Origin: Paenibacillus polymyxa
GTDB taxonomy: Bacteria > Bacillota > Bacilli > Paenibacillales > Paenibacillaceae
Direction: 5' to 3'
NCBI RefSeq assembly: GCF_015710975.1
Contig: NZ_CP049783.1
Span: forward strand, 2,952,001 to 3,016,000
DNA: 64,000 nt
Shown one piece after another: positions 9,116 to 17,922 of the stretch. How positions within the stretch are numbered: the stretch's first letter is position 1; each line of letters starts with the position of its first letter. The notes beneath the pieces were generated by a model. It had not been told where the DNA came from, made no database searches, and saw only the letters and a list, made by a program, of their open reading frames with translations. A program made the translations under genes and the position numbers.

Positions 9116-10024
9116 ATGCCATTGTCTAAAAAAGTGAAGGAAGCTAAACCCGATTGGATTCGTATTAAACTTACGACAGGCGATAACTATCAGGAAATCA
9201 AGAGCATGATGCGTTCCAAGACATTACATACCGTATGTGAGGAGGCACGATGCCCTAATATATATGAATGCTGGGCCAACAGGACAGCTACATTTATGAT
9301 TTTGGGTGATATTTGTACGCGTGCGTGTCGTTTTTGCGCAGTAAATACGGGAATGCCTACGGAACTGGACTTGCAGGAGCCTGAACGCGTCGCAGAAGCG
9401 GCTGAGAACATGAATTTAAAACACTGTGTCGTAACCAGTGTGGCCCGCGATGATTTGAAAGACGGGGGCGCTACAATATTTGCAGAAACGGTTCGTGCGA
9501 TTCGCCGCCGATTACCTTTTTGCAGTGTAGAAGTATTGATTCCCGACTTTATGGGCGACATTGAGTCGCTGCGAATCGTCATGGATGCCAAGCCAGATAT
9601 TTTGAATCATAATATTGAAACGGTGGAACGCATGTCCGACAAGGTTCGGGCTAAAGCGAAATATCATCGCTCTCTGGAATTGCTTCAACGTGCAAAACAA
9701 TTAAATCCGGATATCCCAACGAAATCAAGCATCATGTTAGGTGTCGGAGAAGAGTGGGACGAGATCTTACAAACCATGGATGATCTGCGCAAAGTCGATT
9801 GTGACATTATGACAATTGGTCAATACTTGCAGCCATCCGAGAAACATTTATACGTGCAAAAATATTATCCACCGGAAGATTTTGCGAAGTTAAAGGAAGA
9901 GGGATTACAGCGAGGATTCAGCCACGTCGAATCCGGTCCGATGGTCCGCAGCTCCTACCAAGCGCATGAGCAGGTGAAGTCGGCCGCTCAGCATAAGGAA
10001 GAAAGCGCCCTTTCGCAGGTTTGA
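9116..10024 (+). CDS. lipA: Lipoyl synthase
   Basis: Radical-SAM enzyme inserting two sulfurs into octanoyl groups of lipoyl domains, 302 residues. Both Fe-S clusters are seen: the auxiliary cluster C-x4-C-x5-C at residues 41/46/52 and the radical-SAM C-x3-C-x2-C at 67/71/74 (CTRACRFC). The conserved late RSSYQA follows. The ATG at 9116 gives the length and start of other LipA proteins (B. subtilis 298 residues) and lies after the promoter at 9067. A yutD homologue follows 24 bases later, the same order as in B. subtilis. Confidence 0.96.
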   Translation: MPLSKKVKEAKPDWIRIKLTTGDNYQEIKSMMRSKTLHTVCEEARCPNIYECWANRTATFMILGDICTRACRFCAVNTGMPTELDLQEPERVAEAAENMNLKHCVVTSVARDDLKDGGATIFAETVRAIRRRLPFCSVEVLIPDFMGDIESLRIVMDAKPDILNHNIETVERMSDKVRAKAKYHRSLELLQRAKQLNPDIPTKSSIMLGVGEEWDEILQTMDDLRKVDCDIMTIGQYLQPSEKHLYVQKYYPPEDFAKLKEEGLQRGFSHVESGPMVRSSYQAHEQVKSAAQHKEESALSQV

Positions 10025-10048
10025 TCCGGGAAAGGCGGTCAGAATAGC

Positions 10049-10912
10049 TTGTTTCAAATCGGTGGTAAAAACTATGAAGTGTTGCAGGATCACAAGAACG
10101 GGTGGAATCCCGAAGCCTTTCGTGATCGATATAGTGAAGTGTTGGATCGCTATGATTATATTATTGGCGATTGGGGTTACAATCAGCTTCGTCTGAAGGG
10201 GTTTTATCGAGAAGGGCACCCCAAAGCCAATAAAGATACATCCATTGTGGTATTGGACGATTATATTAATGAATACTGCAATTTTGGCTGTGCCTATTTT
10301 GTGCTGCAAAAAAGCCGTGAAGTTGAAAATAAGAACGGTACCAGTGATGACTTCGTTCCTCCCGACATCCAGCAATTGGTAGATGCTCAAAGGGAACAAG
10401 CGGAAATGTCAGAAACTGAAGAGCGTCAAGAAAGTTCGCAACCTTCAGCTGGACAAACGGAATATCCGCAACCACAGCAGGATTCCGCAGCTACAGAGGA
10501 GTCGAGAGTGGAACAGCCTTCAGAAGCCCGCCAACCACGAGAGTTGCAACGTAGGGAACCGAAGGATGCGCAGGAAGTACGTGAACGACAGCCGCGTGAA
10601 GCTCGCGAAAGTCGCCCATCCAGAGAAGGACGTGAAGGAAATCGGCAGCGTGAAGCACGTGATTCGCGCCAGCCAAGGGAACCGCGTGAAGCAAAGGATG
10701 GGCGAAGTTCGGGGGAAGGGCAGCAAGCCCGGGAACCACGTAGGCAGCGCAATCCACAAGGAAACTTCGATAAAAAGGAATCGCGTGGGCCACGCTATGA
10801 TCGCCAGCCAAAGGAAAATCGGGAGGGACGGCAAGTTCGTGTTTCGCGTGAACCCGAGGGCCAGCGTCAAAAAAATAAAACATTCACCTCTCCACAACAA
10901 AACGGTTCCTGA
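10049..10912 (+). CDS. yutD: YutD-family protein with a long charged tail
   Basis: Residues 1-95 form a YutD (DUF1027) domain: GGKNYEVLQDHKNGWNPEAF, an IIGDWGYNQLRLKGFY core, and NEYCNFGCAYFVLQ. The remaining ~190 residues are low complexity, built from Arg, Glu, Gln, Pro and Ser (repeats such as QPREPREAKDGR), with no predicted fold; B. subtilis YutD is close to the domain alone. The start is TTG after GGGAAAGGCGG. It follows lipA by 24 bases and is probably co-transcribed. The function is unknown; the tail resembles disordered nucleic-acid-binding extensions, but that is only a resemblance. Confidence 0.88.
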   Translation: MFQIGGKNYEVLQDHKNGWNPEAFRDRYSEVLDRYDYIIGDWGYNQLRLKGFYREGHPKANKDTSIVVLDDYINEYCNFGCAYFVLQKSREVENKNGTSDDFVPPDIQQLVDAQREQAEMSETEERQESSQPSAGQTEYPQPQQDSAATEESRVEQPSEARQPRELQRREPKDAQEVRERQPREARESRPSREGREGNRQREARDSRQPREPREAKDGRSSGEGQQAREPRRQRNPQGNFDKKESRGPRYDRQPKENREGRQVRVSREPEGQRQKNKTFTSPQQNGS

Positions 10913-10933
10913 ATTTTCAGGAGCCGTTTTGTT
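10899..10933 (+). terminator. Terminator of lipA-yutD
   Basis: AAAACGGTTCCTGA (10899-10912) pairs with TCAGGAGCCGTTTT (10917-10930), with T-rich flank. The 5' arm contains the yutD stop codon. Confidence 0.85.
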
Positions 10934-11017
10934 TGTAAGTCCTCCACCACAACTGCCAATGTTATGACCAACTTTTTGCAAATTTTAAAATGGGGCTAAT
11001 GCTTCCTCCTGATCAAT

Positions 11018-11047
11018 TAAAAAAAGAGCCAGGATTTGGCTCTTTTA
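11018..11047 (-). terminator. Terminator of nadK
   Basis: AAAAGAGCCA (11022-11031) pairs with TGGCTCTTTT (11037-11046). On the minus strand a run of T follows, just beyond the repaired nadK stop at 11054-11056. Confidence 0.75.
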
Positions 11048-11053
11048 CAGATT

Positions 11054-11856
11054 CTAATTGAGGAAAGCGTTGCGTACCCGATCCCAAAATGGGAAAGGAC
11101 GGTAACGAGCGAAGCTGATCTTCTGACTTGCAACCTGACATCGAACAGAGATCAAGTCATCCACAGGAAAGTTCAAGTGATCTACAGTCAGTAAAAGACG
11201 CTGATCTTTCCGTGAAAAAATATCACAATGATGATGTTTTGGCAGTAGCAGGGGGATCCCAATGTCCGGTACACACGGTTATTAATGGAAGCGATCTCAG
11301 TCAACTGTAATGCTTCAATGGTAGGGTGAACCATAGCTCCGCCAAGTGCTTTATTATAGGCGGTTGTTCCTGAAGGTGTAGAAACACATATACCATCACC
11401 ACGGAACATCTCAAAGGTGATATCGTTAATATCTACTTGGGCAACGACCGTGCCATCTACCCCTTTTAATGTAAACTCATTTAAGGCAATAAAAGAAGCA
11501 TTGCCTGACTTCTTGTGAATTTCCAACTCAATCAGTGGATACTTAACGATTCTCGGGTTAAGCGGTCCCTTAGATCCGCTTTGGCTCATCAGGTGGATTA
11601 GCTCCTCCAGCTCGTCCGCACGCCAATCCGCGTAAAAGCCCAGATGACCGGTATGTACACCAACAAAGGCAATATCCGGAATGCGGTCAATGAAGGTATG
11701 AAACGCATGAAGCATCGTACCATCGCCTCCAATAGACACGACGATTTCCGGCGATTCGGCATCCAGCTTGAAATTCTTTTCTTGGGCAAGACGGTGAAAT
11801 TGCTGACTCAAGTCCATGGAGTGCTGATCCCCGCGATCCAGAACATAATATCTCAA
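11054..11856 (-). pseudogene. nadK: NAD kinase, frameshifted at a G5 run
   Basis: ATP-NAD kinase making NADP. The first ~200 codons show GGDGTMLHAF (nucleotide site), VGVHTGHLGFYADW, ALNEFTLKG and STPSGTTAYNKALGG. The frame then runs into a short wrong tail after RTLGSP. Adding one base to the G5 run at 11251-11255 (C5 on the coding strand) restores LLLPKHHHCDIF and continues to RYRPFPFWDRV and the stop at 11054, for 267 residues, close to the 266 of B. subtilis NadF. I chose TTG at 11856 because AAAGGAG lies 8 bases before it and the N-terminus then aligns with NadF. Probably an intact gene with a consensus error. Confidence 0.85.
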
Positions 11857-11922
11857 GATGAAAAGCTCCTTTGTCATGGGTATATATCGATCATAATCAA
11901 TTATGAGCAAGAACACAATCGT

Positions 11923-13220
11923 TCATTGCCGGTGTGTTCCTTTCAATCGTATGAATAAGCGACTTGTACCCACGCTTAACCAGGAGAGAGCAAGCATTCC
12001 GGCCAGTATGCAGGCAAGAAGCAGCAGACTTTGCAGCAGTATAGCGGACGAGAAGCCAGGGGACCATGCGATATCGTGTACCGGAGAAAAGACCGGAGAG
12101 CTTCCCTGCCCCATTAACGGGCGCCATAATACGAGAGCTAGCAATGCAGAGATGATCCCGTGCGCAGCCCGGGCCAGCAAAAATGGCATATAGCGGAGAT
12201 TCGTCATATTTAAAATACTTGCAACCTGTGCATGGACGGATAGCCCGCCCAGGAGAGAACAAAAGCTGCTGCGGCTACCTTGAACGGTAATGCCGCTGCT
12301 GCGGCTTCACCCGCAGCCTGTGCGCCTAAAGTGACTTCAAAAATACCACCTACGATGGACTCTGTTAATGTAGGAGGAAGACCACAGGCAGACAATAGGC
12401 TAGCCGTAAGCAGATGAAGCCCGCTCATTAAGCCGGAGTTCGTCAAAGCTTCTAAAATGACGCAGAAGAATACAACCAGCCCTCCTACGACAATAATAAG
12501 GCGTAGGGAGGAAGCAATCGCCTGACGAAGCAACTCACCCAATGGACGGCCATCTTCCAAACGTGCTGTATGCATGGCATATAATGCTTGGCGCAGTGGT
12601 CCAGGCTGTTTATTGCGACCTGTTGTTAATGTGTTAGCAGACTTCGACCAGGCTTTTCGAGGAGGTTGAGAGCGTTCGCTGCGAATATCGTTTTTCTCTG
12701 AACGGGAACCGTGGAAGCGCATGAGTAGTCCGATGATGAGAACGCCACCGTAATGGGCCGCTCCCAGGACGAGTGCAATTTCGGGTTGATGGAAGAAGCC
12801 AACAGAAACTGCACCAATCAGAAATATCGGATCAGAGGAAGTCGTAAACGCGACCAAACGTTCACCTTCAATGCGAGTGATCCATTTTTGTTCCCACAGC
12901 TTAGCGGTTAATTTGGCCCCTATGGGGTAGCCGGATGCACAACTGACCGCCGCGACAAACCCCCCGCAGCCAGGTACACGGAATAGAGGCTGCATCAGTG
13001 GGTCCAGTAGCGCACCTATGAAATGGACAATTCCAAAGCCGAGAAGAAGCTCGGAAATAACGAAAAATGGGAATAGGGACGGGAACAGCACATCCCACCA
13101 GATGGCAAGACCGCGAAGCCCGGCATTCAAAGAAGATTGCGGATACGCGGCCATCAGTATGAATAGGAATAACAGCATAAGGATGAGCAAAGGAAGCGAG
13201 AAACGGCGGTACAGCGACAT
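11923..13220 (-). pseudogene. ylbJ: Sporulation integral membrane protein YlbJ, frameshifted
   Basis: YlbJ is a polytopic mother-cell membrane protein needed for late spore development. Its family has nucleoside-transporter-like gates, seen here in SGYPIGAKLTAKLWE and TTSSDPIFLIGAVSVG. The frame ends early after FVLSWAG. Adding one base to the short C run at 12244-12246 restores LSVHAQVASILNMTNLRYMP and connects to the frame ending at 11923, which carries the last membrane helices. The whole would be 432 residues (B. subtilis 408). An AAAGGAGGGG site precedes the ATG at 13220. As with lytH and nadK, a missing base in the consensus is the simplest reading. Confidence 0.83.
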
Positions 13221-13310
13221 AGAGGCCCCTCCTTTGGAGTTGTACTATTATACCTATGTCGAGGATGGACAAAGAGTACAAAAAAGTAAAGAAAACGATT
13301 ACATGGAATG

Positions 13311-13339
13311 CTGTTTTTTTGTAAAGAGTATGTTAAAAT
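13311..13339 (+). promoter_or_regulatory. Promoter for the 31-residue ORF
   Basis: CTGTTT (13311-13316), a 17-base spacer and TAAAAT (13334-13339), with an extended TG at 13331-13332. Confidence 0.45.
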
Positions 13340-13382
13340 AAGAAAACAACGATTCCATAACCTTAAGGATGGAGTGATCAGG

Positions 13383-13478
13383 ATGAGTATCGTTGCCGGT
13401 CTGTTTGTATGTGCTTTTGTGTATGTCATTCGTGCCTCTCTCGTCCATCCCGGTGAAGAGGATTGGCGGAGTTATTAG
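13383..13478 (+). CDS. Possible 31-residue membrane peptide
   Basis: A short ATG-to-TAG frame encoding a hydrophobic N-terminal helix (MSIVAGLFVCAFVYVIRASL) and a polar end (HPGEEDWRSY). It has a GGAG ribosome site about 9 bases before the ATG, its own promoter-like sequence upstream and a strong terminator downstream, so it sits alone in a complete transcription unit. I do not recognise a family. It may instead be a small RNA. Confidence 0.45.
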   Translation: MSIVAGLFVCAFVYVIRASLVHPGEEDWRSY

Positions 13479-13541
13479 TGGTATTCATGGAATGACGAAG
13501 CGATGTGCAGTGAAGCAAACCTCTTCATATGTTAAATTGAT

Positions 13542-13572
13542 AAAATGACGCTTATTTTTAGCGTCATTTTTT
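13542..13572 (+). terminator. Terminator before the globin gene
   Basis: AAAATGACGCT (13542-13552) pairs with AGCGTCATTTT (13560-13570), followed by T-rich sequence. Confidence 0.85.
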
Positions 13573-13578
13573 GTTTTT

Positions 13579-13587
13579 TGTTATAAT
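13579..13587 (+). promoter_or_regulatory. Extended -10 promoter for the globin gene
   Basis: TGTTATAAT is a perfect extended -10 lying immediately after the preceding terminator and about 45 bases before the globin start. Confidence 0.6.
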
Positions 13588-13631
13588 ACGAGTGTATATT
13601 TATTACCATAGCACAGAAAGTTGGAGGAAAA

Positions 13632-14009
13632 GTGAATCCTAGCCTGAGCATTTATGACAACCTTGGGGGTGCGGAAGGTATTCGTGCTATTATTGAGGCC
13701 TTCTACCCGAGAGTTTATAAAGATCCGTTGTTAAGTCCCCTGTTTCCTAAAGACATGGAGCCGGTAAAGGAAAAGCAGTTTATGTTCCTGAGCCAGTTTT
13801 TTGGAGGGCCGTCCCTCTTTTCTGATGCATATGGTCATCCGATGTTACGTGCCAGACATATGAAGTTCCCCGTGACGGAGGAGCGAGCAGAGGCATGGTT
13901 GTCTTGTATGGCAGATGCGTTAACGGATACGGGAATTGAGGAGCCGCTTCGTTCCATCATACTTAGTCGTTTGTCCGGTCCTGCGCATCATTTTGTAAAT
14001 ACCCCGTAA
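13632..14009 (+). CDS. Truncated hemoglobin (group II, YjbI type)
   Basis: Single-domain 2/2 globin of 125 residues. It shows SIYDNLGGAEGIRAIIEAFY at the N-terminus, FLSQFFGGPSLFSDAYGHPML and then RARHMKFPV with the proximal heme-ligating His, followed by EAWLSCMADAL. Such globins bind O2 or NO; in Bacillales they often lie near yjbH, which is not seen here. The start is GTG, closely spaced after GGAGG. It is followed 43 bases later by a DUF2225 gene and may share its transcript. Confidence 0.92.
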   Translation: MNPSLSIYDNLGGAEGIRAIIEAFYPRVYKDPLLSPLFPKDMEPVKEKQFMFLSQFFGGPSLFSDAYGHPMLRARHMKFPVTEERAEAWLSCMADALTDTGIEEPLRSIILSRLSGPAHHFVNTP

Positions 14010-14051
14010 GCTTTCGGGGATTGCCGAATTTTGGAGAGGGTTGTAAAAACA

Positions 14052-14762
14052 TTGGAACTTGAACCGTTATATCAGATCAAAATCGTCTGTCCGCAATGCG
14101 AACAAGAATTTCAGACATCCCGTGTCAGACCAAGCCTAAAGAAGGCTATTCGTACCGATTCAGATTTTTGCGCTTATTATAAGAACGAAAATCCCGATTT
14201 TTATGTCGTACGGGTCTGTCCTCATTGTGGATTTACTTCGACAGAGCACTCTACCGTTCAGTTAAGCGATCAGCAAACCAAGCTATTTAAGGATAAAATC
14301 GGTAATCGCTGGCAGCCTCGCGAATATGGCGGGCATCGTAGCTGGGAAGAGGCGTTAGAAACGTACAAGTTGGGTTTACTCTGTGCACAGGTCATCGGAG
14401 AAAAGGAACGCGTAGTAGCCAGTCTATTGCAGCATATTGCATGGATGTACAGATACCAGGGGAATGAGGAGCAGGAGCTTCGCTTTCTCAAATTTAGTTT
14501 GGATTCCTATGTTCGAGTCTATGAGCTGGAGGGCGTTGGTGCGAATAATGCCAAACTGCTTTATCTGATTGGTGAACTGCATCGACGTACGGGTAACTTT
14601 AACGAAGCAGTGCGCTGGTTTTCGCGTGTCATTAATGATAAGAAAATTATGGATGCAGCGATGATTAGAGCTTCTCGTGAACAGTGGTCTGTCCTGCGTG
14701 AACAAATGCTGGCAAAAAACTTCCAGCTACCTGAGGAAATGCAGAACGCAAGCTCCTCTTGA
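14052..14762 (+). CDS. DUF2225 family protein
   Basis: Cytoplasmic protein of 236 residues. An N-terminal zinc-ribbon-like part has one CPQC pair and, ~40 residues on, a CPHC pair, and a helical TPR-like remainder contains ALETYKLGLLCAQ and ELHRRTGNFNEAVRWFSRVI. The family is common in sporulating Firmicutes and has no assigned role. I prefer the TTG at 14052, which lies 11 bases after GGAGAGGG and gives an MELEPLY start; an in-frame TTG at 14031 would add seven residues. Confidence 0.85.
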   Translation: MELEPLYQIKIVCPQCEQEFQTSRVRPSLKKAIRTDSDFCAYYKNENPDFYVVRVCPHCGFTSTEHSTVQLSDQQTKLFKDKIGNRWQPREYGGHRSWEEALETYKLGLLCAQVIGEKERVVASLLQHIAWMYRYQGNEEQELRFLKFSLDSYVRVYELEGVGANNAKLLYLIGELHRRTGNFNEAVRWFSRVINDKKIMDAAMIRASREQWSVLREQMLAKNFQLPEEMQNASSS

Positions 14763-14768
14763 AGAAAT

Positions 14769-14815
14769 AAAGGTGTGCACTATGACCAATTTAGGCTCAT
14801 GGTTCACACCTTGTT
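14769..14815 (+). terminator. Possible terminator after the DUF2225 gene
   Basis: AAGGTGTG pairs with CACACCTT and ACTATGA with TCATGGT around an open loop, followed by TTGTTTG. The T tract is weak. Confidence 0.5.
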
Positions 14816-14849
14816 TGTAAAACGAGTTATCTTGCAACTGCCTCATGAA

Positions 14850-15086
14850 TTAATGATGGCGCAACGTGGTATCTGACAGCAAATAATCGTCGTCACAATC
14901 CACCAAAGTAACCTTGTTATGGCAGCATGGAAACACAAGCAGCTTTTTCATGCCTTCATGAATGAGCTTAAGCTCTTTGGGCTTCAGGGGCAGCAAGACG
15001 TTATCATGGTTGCAAAACGGACAAGACTGTACATAAACATCTCCCATGACAATGTCATAAGGCCAGGTTTTATCAAAAGGAATCAT
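14850..15086 (-). CDS. Conserved small Cys-rich protein
   Basis: A 78-residue hypothetical protein with a CPFC pair near residue 22 and a CCHNK stretch near residue 54, which together could make a small zinc site. It starts MIPFDKTWPYDIVMGDVYV. The ATG overlaps the stop of the yycC-like gene (ATGA), so the two are translationally coupled. I know no function; the spacing of Cys/His suggests metal binding. Confidence 0.72.
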   Translation of the reverse strand: MIPFDKTWPYDIVMGDVYVQSCPFCNHDNVLLPLKPKELKLIHEGMKKLLVFPCCHNKVTLVDCDDDYLLSDTTLRHH

Positions 15087-15253
15087 GATTTGTCCGATTC
15101 TCCGCCGTTCGAGCCAGCGGCTTCTTCTTTAGCTAGTTCGGCCAGCTTTTGCATCAAAATGTGCTGGGGTGTATGCATAAGGTGTTCCAGCGGAATGCCG
15201 AGTTTTTCGGATAATTTCACAGCCGTTTCCGGCGAAATTTGTAAGGGTCTCAT
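15083..15253 (-). CDS. yycC: YycC-like small protein
   Basis: A 56-residue frame beginning MRPLQISPETAVKLSEKLGI and containing LMHTPQHILMQKLAEL, the pattern of the YycC family of Bacillales. An AGGAGG ribosome site (15261-15267 on the minus strand) precedes the ATG. Its stop codon overlaps the start of the next gene, forming a two-gene unit. The first half looks like a helix-turn-helix-like helical pair (SPETAVKLSEKLGIPLEHLM), but no function is known. Confidence 0.82.
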   Translation of the reverse strand: MRPLQISPETAVKLSEKLGIPLEHLMHTPQHILMQKLAELAKEEAAGSNGGESDKS

Positions 15254-15351
15254 CCTGTTTTCCTCCTAATTGTAGTGATTGTGCCATCACGATGTAGCTT
15301 TATTGTATATGAAACCACATGAATTCGCCAAAAAAGAAAGGTGGAACTATT

Positions 15352-17139
15352 ATGAAAACACCGTTAAAGCAAACATGGGATCTGGAATCTATTTTTAGCG
15401 GAGGCTCTTCCTCTGCCTCATTTCATGCATTTTTGGAAGAACTGGAGAGCAAGGTCCAACAGCTGCAATCCCAGCTTAAAGTAGCCAAAGTGCCACAAAC
15501 GGTGTTGGATACCGAGCGTCTGGATAGTGTTCTGAATAGCATACAGGAGCTGTTTAATGGAGCATCGCAGGCAGGTTCTTTTGTATCTTGTTTGACTGCT
15601 CAAAATCAGCATGACAAGCTGGCTGTTCAACTGGGGGCGCGTGTCAATTCGTTGTATGCCCAAGGAAAAAGTGCTTTAGTCGCTTTCCAGAACTTGCTGG
15701 CACAAACCAGTGAAGACATTTGGCAGAAGTGGATGGAGCGCGAAGCGATCAAGCCGATTTCCTTTGTCCTAACTGAATACCGGAACGAAGCGCGCGAAAA
15801 AATGGCTCCTGAGCTGGAGAGTCTTGCATTGGATTTGGCAGTGGATGGTTACCATGGCTGGGGTGACTTTTATGATACCATTGTCAAAAATATGACGATC
15901 CCGGTGCCTGAAAATGGTGAAATTGTACACCTGTCTGTAGGTCAGGCAGCGAATAAGTTGGATGAAGCAGATCGCGGCGTACGTAAAGACGTATTTGCAC
16001 GTTGGGAAGAGGCATGGACTCAGGTAGAGGACTATTGTGCCGATACGCTGAATCATCTGGCAGGCTTCCGCCTCAAGCTATATGAAAACCGGGGCTGGAC
16101 AGACGTGCTCAAGGAACCGCTGGAAATCAGTCGTATGTCAGCCCAAACGTTGGATACGATGTGGCAGGTGATTAATGAAACAAAGCCTATTGTAGTCAAG
16201 TACCTGGAGCGGAAAGCCAAGCTGCTAGGCTTAGAAAAACTGTCCTGGCATGACATTGAAGCTCCGCTGGAAACATCGACCACTAAAATCCCTTACGACG
16301 ATGCAGCCGCAACGATTGTTGAGCAATTTGGTAAATTTAGTTCGAGAATGGCTGACTTTGCCCAGATGGCTTTTGAGAAAAGCTGGATCGAAGCAGAGGA
16401 TCGTCCAGGCAAACGTCCAGGCGGGTTTTGTACATCTCTGCGTCTAAGCAAAGAAACCCGTATTTTTATGACCTATGCCGGATCACCATCCAACGTTTCG
16501 ACACTGGCCCATGAGCTAGGACACGGTTATCATCAACATGTGATGAATGAATTGCATCCATTGAATCAAAATTATGCTATGAACGTGGCTGAGACAGCAT
16601 CGACGCTGGCAGAACTGATTGTATCAGATGCTCTGCTGGAAGCTGCTGAGGGTCAGGAGAAGGTAGCTTTGCTGGAGGATAAAATTCAGCGTGGTGTAGC
16701 CTTCTTTATGAACATTCATGCCCGTTTCCTGTTTGAAACCCGTTTTTACGAGCTACGGAAAAAAGGTGTTGTAGGAGCACAGCAATTAAGCGAGTTGATG
16801 GAAGAAGCGCAGCGTGAAGCGTTTTGTGGGGTTCTGGATGAGGCTCATCCTCATTTTTGGGCTTCCAAGCTGCACTTCTATATTACGGAAACTCCTTTCT
16901 ACAACTTCCCATACACTTTCGGGTATATGTTCAGTGCAGGGATTTACGCTTTTGCGAAGGAAAATCCGGATGGCTTTGCCGACCAATATGATGCTTTGCT
17001 GCGTGATACAGGTCGCATGACAGTAGAAGAACTGGCCTCCAAGCACTTGGGGACCGATTTAACGCAGGCTGACTTCTGGCGTAACGCCGCACAAGTTACT
17101 GTTCAGGATATTGAGCAATTTTTGCAAATGACAAAATAA
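15352..17139 (+). CDS. M3 family oligoendopeptidase (PepF/M3-like)
   Basis: Zinc metallopeptidase of 595 residues that cleaves short peptides in the cytoplasm. The catalytic motif HELGHGYHQH begins at residue 387, with the third zinc ligand in the following AETASTLAELI segment. The N-terminal half is the helical PepF domain (TWDLESIFSGG). The ATG at 15352 lies 7 bases after AGAAAGGTGG; the upstream in-frame ATG at 15319 would place that site inside the gene. A single-gene unit with its own terminator. Confidence 0.95.
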   Translation: MKTPLKQTWDLESIFSGGSSSASFHAFLEELESKVQQLQSQLKVAKVPQTVLDTERLDSVLNSIQELFNGASQAGSFVSCLTAQNQHDKLAVQLGARVNSLYAQGKSALVAFQNLLAQTSEDIWQKWMEREAIKPISFVLTEYRNEAREKMAPELESLALDLAVDGYHGWGDFYDTIVKNMTIPVPENGEIVHLSVGQAANKLDEADRGVRKDVFARWEEAWTQVEDYCADTLNHLAGFRLKLYENRGWTDVLKEPLEISRMSAQTLDTMWQVINETKPIVVKYLERKAKLLGLEKLSWHDIEAPLETSTTKIPYDDAAATIVEQFGKFSSRMADFAQMAFEKSWIEAEDRPGKRPGGFCTSLRLSKETRIFMTYAGSPSNVSTLAHELGHGYHQHVMNELHPLNQNYAMNVAETASTLAELIVSDALLEAAEGQEKVALLEDKIQRGVAFFMNIHARFLFETRFYELRKKGVVGAQQLSELMEEAQREAFCGVLDEAHPHFWASKLHFYITETPFYNFPYTFGYMFSAGIYAFAKENPDGFADQYDALLRDTGRMTVEELASKHLGTDLTQADFWRNAAQVTVQDIEQFLQMTK

Positions 17140-17155
17140 CCGAGTTACATTTTAG

Positions 17156-17184
17156 AGGGTCTCCCGTAAGGGGGGCCTTTTTTG
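17156..17184 (+). terminator. Terminator of the M3 peptidase gene
   Basis: GGTCTCCC (17158-17165) pairs, with two G-T pairs, to GGGGGGCC (17170-17177) and is followed by TTTTTT. Confidence 0.85.
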
Positions 17185-17314
17185 TAATTTTTGCAGAGGA
17201 TGATGAATAAAGTCGCAAAATGTCGAAGTGCAATTGATGCTACCTGTTAGCGAAATTTAAAATGATGGATATACTTAGAAAATAGTTATAAATACCCAAT
17301 TATGTTGAATTTGA

Positions 17315-17343
17315 TTGTAAGCTTAAAAACCTTCGCATATAAT
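17315..17343 (+). promoter_or_regulatory. Promoter for the 133-residue orphan gene
   Basis: TTGTAA (17315-17320), 17 bases, TATAAT (17338-17343). Confidence 0.65.
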
Positions 17344-17397
17344 TGAGCCGTAAGACCTATTAAATATTTTCATATAAGGTATATAGGAGGGTTTTTG

Positions 17398-17799
17398 ATG
17401 GATGAAGTAGGTCAATTGTCGTTGGCGAGGCAGATGGATATTGTTTTTAAAGAATTGGATAATGAATTGGCGGGTTTATCGTCAGGGATCGTATTTGTAC
17501 AAATACGAAACAATGTGGTTGGTAAATTTGGGATTCGGCATAATCCAATTGCAGGCAAAGGTGGCACATTTGCAGCAGTAGACCCAGGCTTATCTGTAGA
17601 GCATCGGGACCATTTTCGGCGTATGGCCCTGGAAACGCTAAATCACAAGCGTAGCTGGACTCATGGTGAGATTGCTTTCGATTTTGCCATCAGACAAGGA
17701 ACAATTTTGGTAGATGCAACATTAGAGTCTAACTACAACATGGCGAATCTCATGATCCGCTATAACAAGCCTACATATCGCGCGGCTAAATCTGAATAA
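17398..17799 (+). CDS. Hypothetical protein, 133 residues
   Basis: A soluble protein I do not recognise. It starts MDEVGQLSLARQMDIVFKEL, followed by a strand-rich middle (SSGIVFVQIRNNVVGKFGI, AGKGGTFAAVDPGL) and a helix with HRDHFRRMALETLNHKR. It has its own promoter at 17315, an ATAGGAGGG ribosome site before the ATG and a shared terminator, so it is a well-formed single gene. No membrane segment or cofactor motif is visible. Confidence 0.75.
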   Translation: MDEVGQLSLARQMDIVFKELDNELAGLSSGIVFVQIRNNVVGKFGIRHNPIAGKGGTFAAVDPGLSVEHRDHFRRMALETLNHKRSWTHGEIAFDFAIRQGTILVDATLESNYNMANLMIRYNKPTYRAAKSE

Positions 17800-17826
17800 C
17801 CATCGACATTAAAAAGAGCAAAGAAA

Positions 17827-17856
17827 AGCGGCCTTCCGAAGGAAGACCGCCTTTGT
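17827..17856. terminator. Bidirectional terminator
   Basis: GCGGCCTTCC pairs with GGAAGACCGC (one mismatch), with A-rich and T-rich flanks. It separates the orphan gene from the convergent SASP gene. Confidence 0.8.
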
Positions 17857-17922
17857 TATATACCCGTTATAACGCATTTTGGTAAATTACGATAACGGAA
17901 TGCTCATGTGGAATAATGACGC

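Noticed and set aside
10383..10967. A second long frame (194 codons) and two minus-strand frames over the yutD tail
   Set aside because: They arise from the Arg-rich repeats, lack ribosome sites and code for Lys/Arg or Phe/Leu low-complexity sequence; yutD is in the frame with the known domain.
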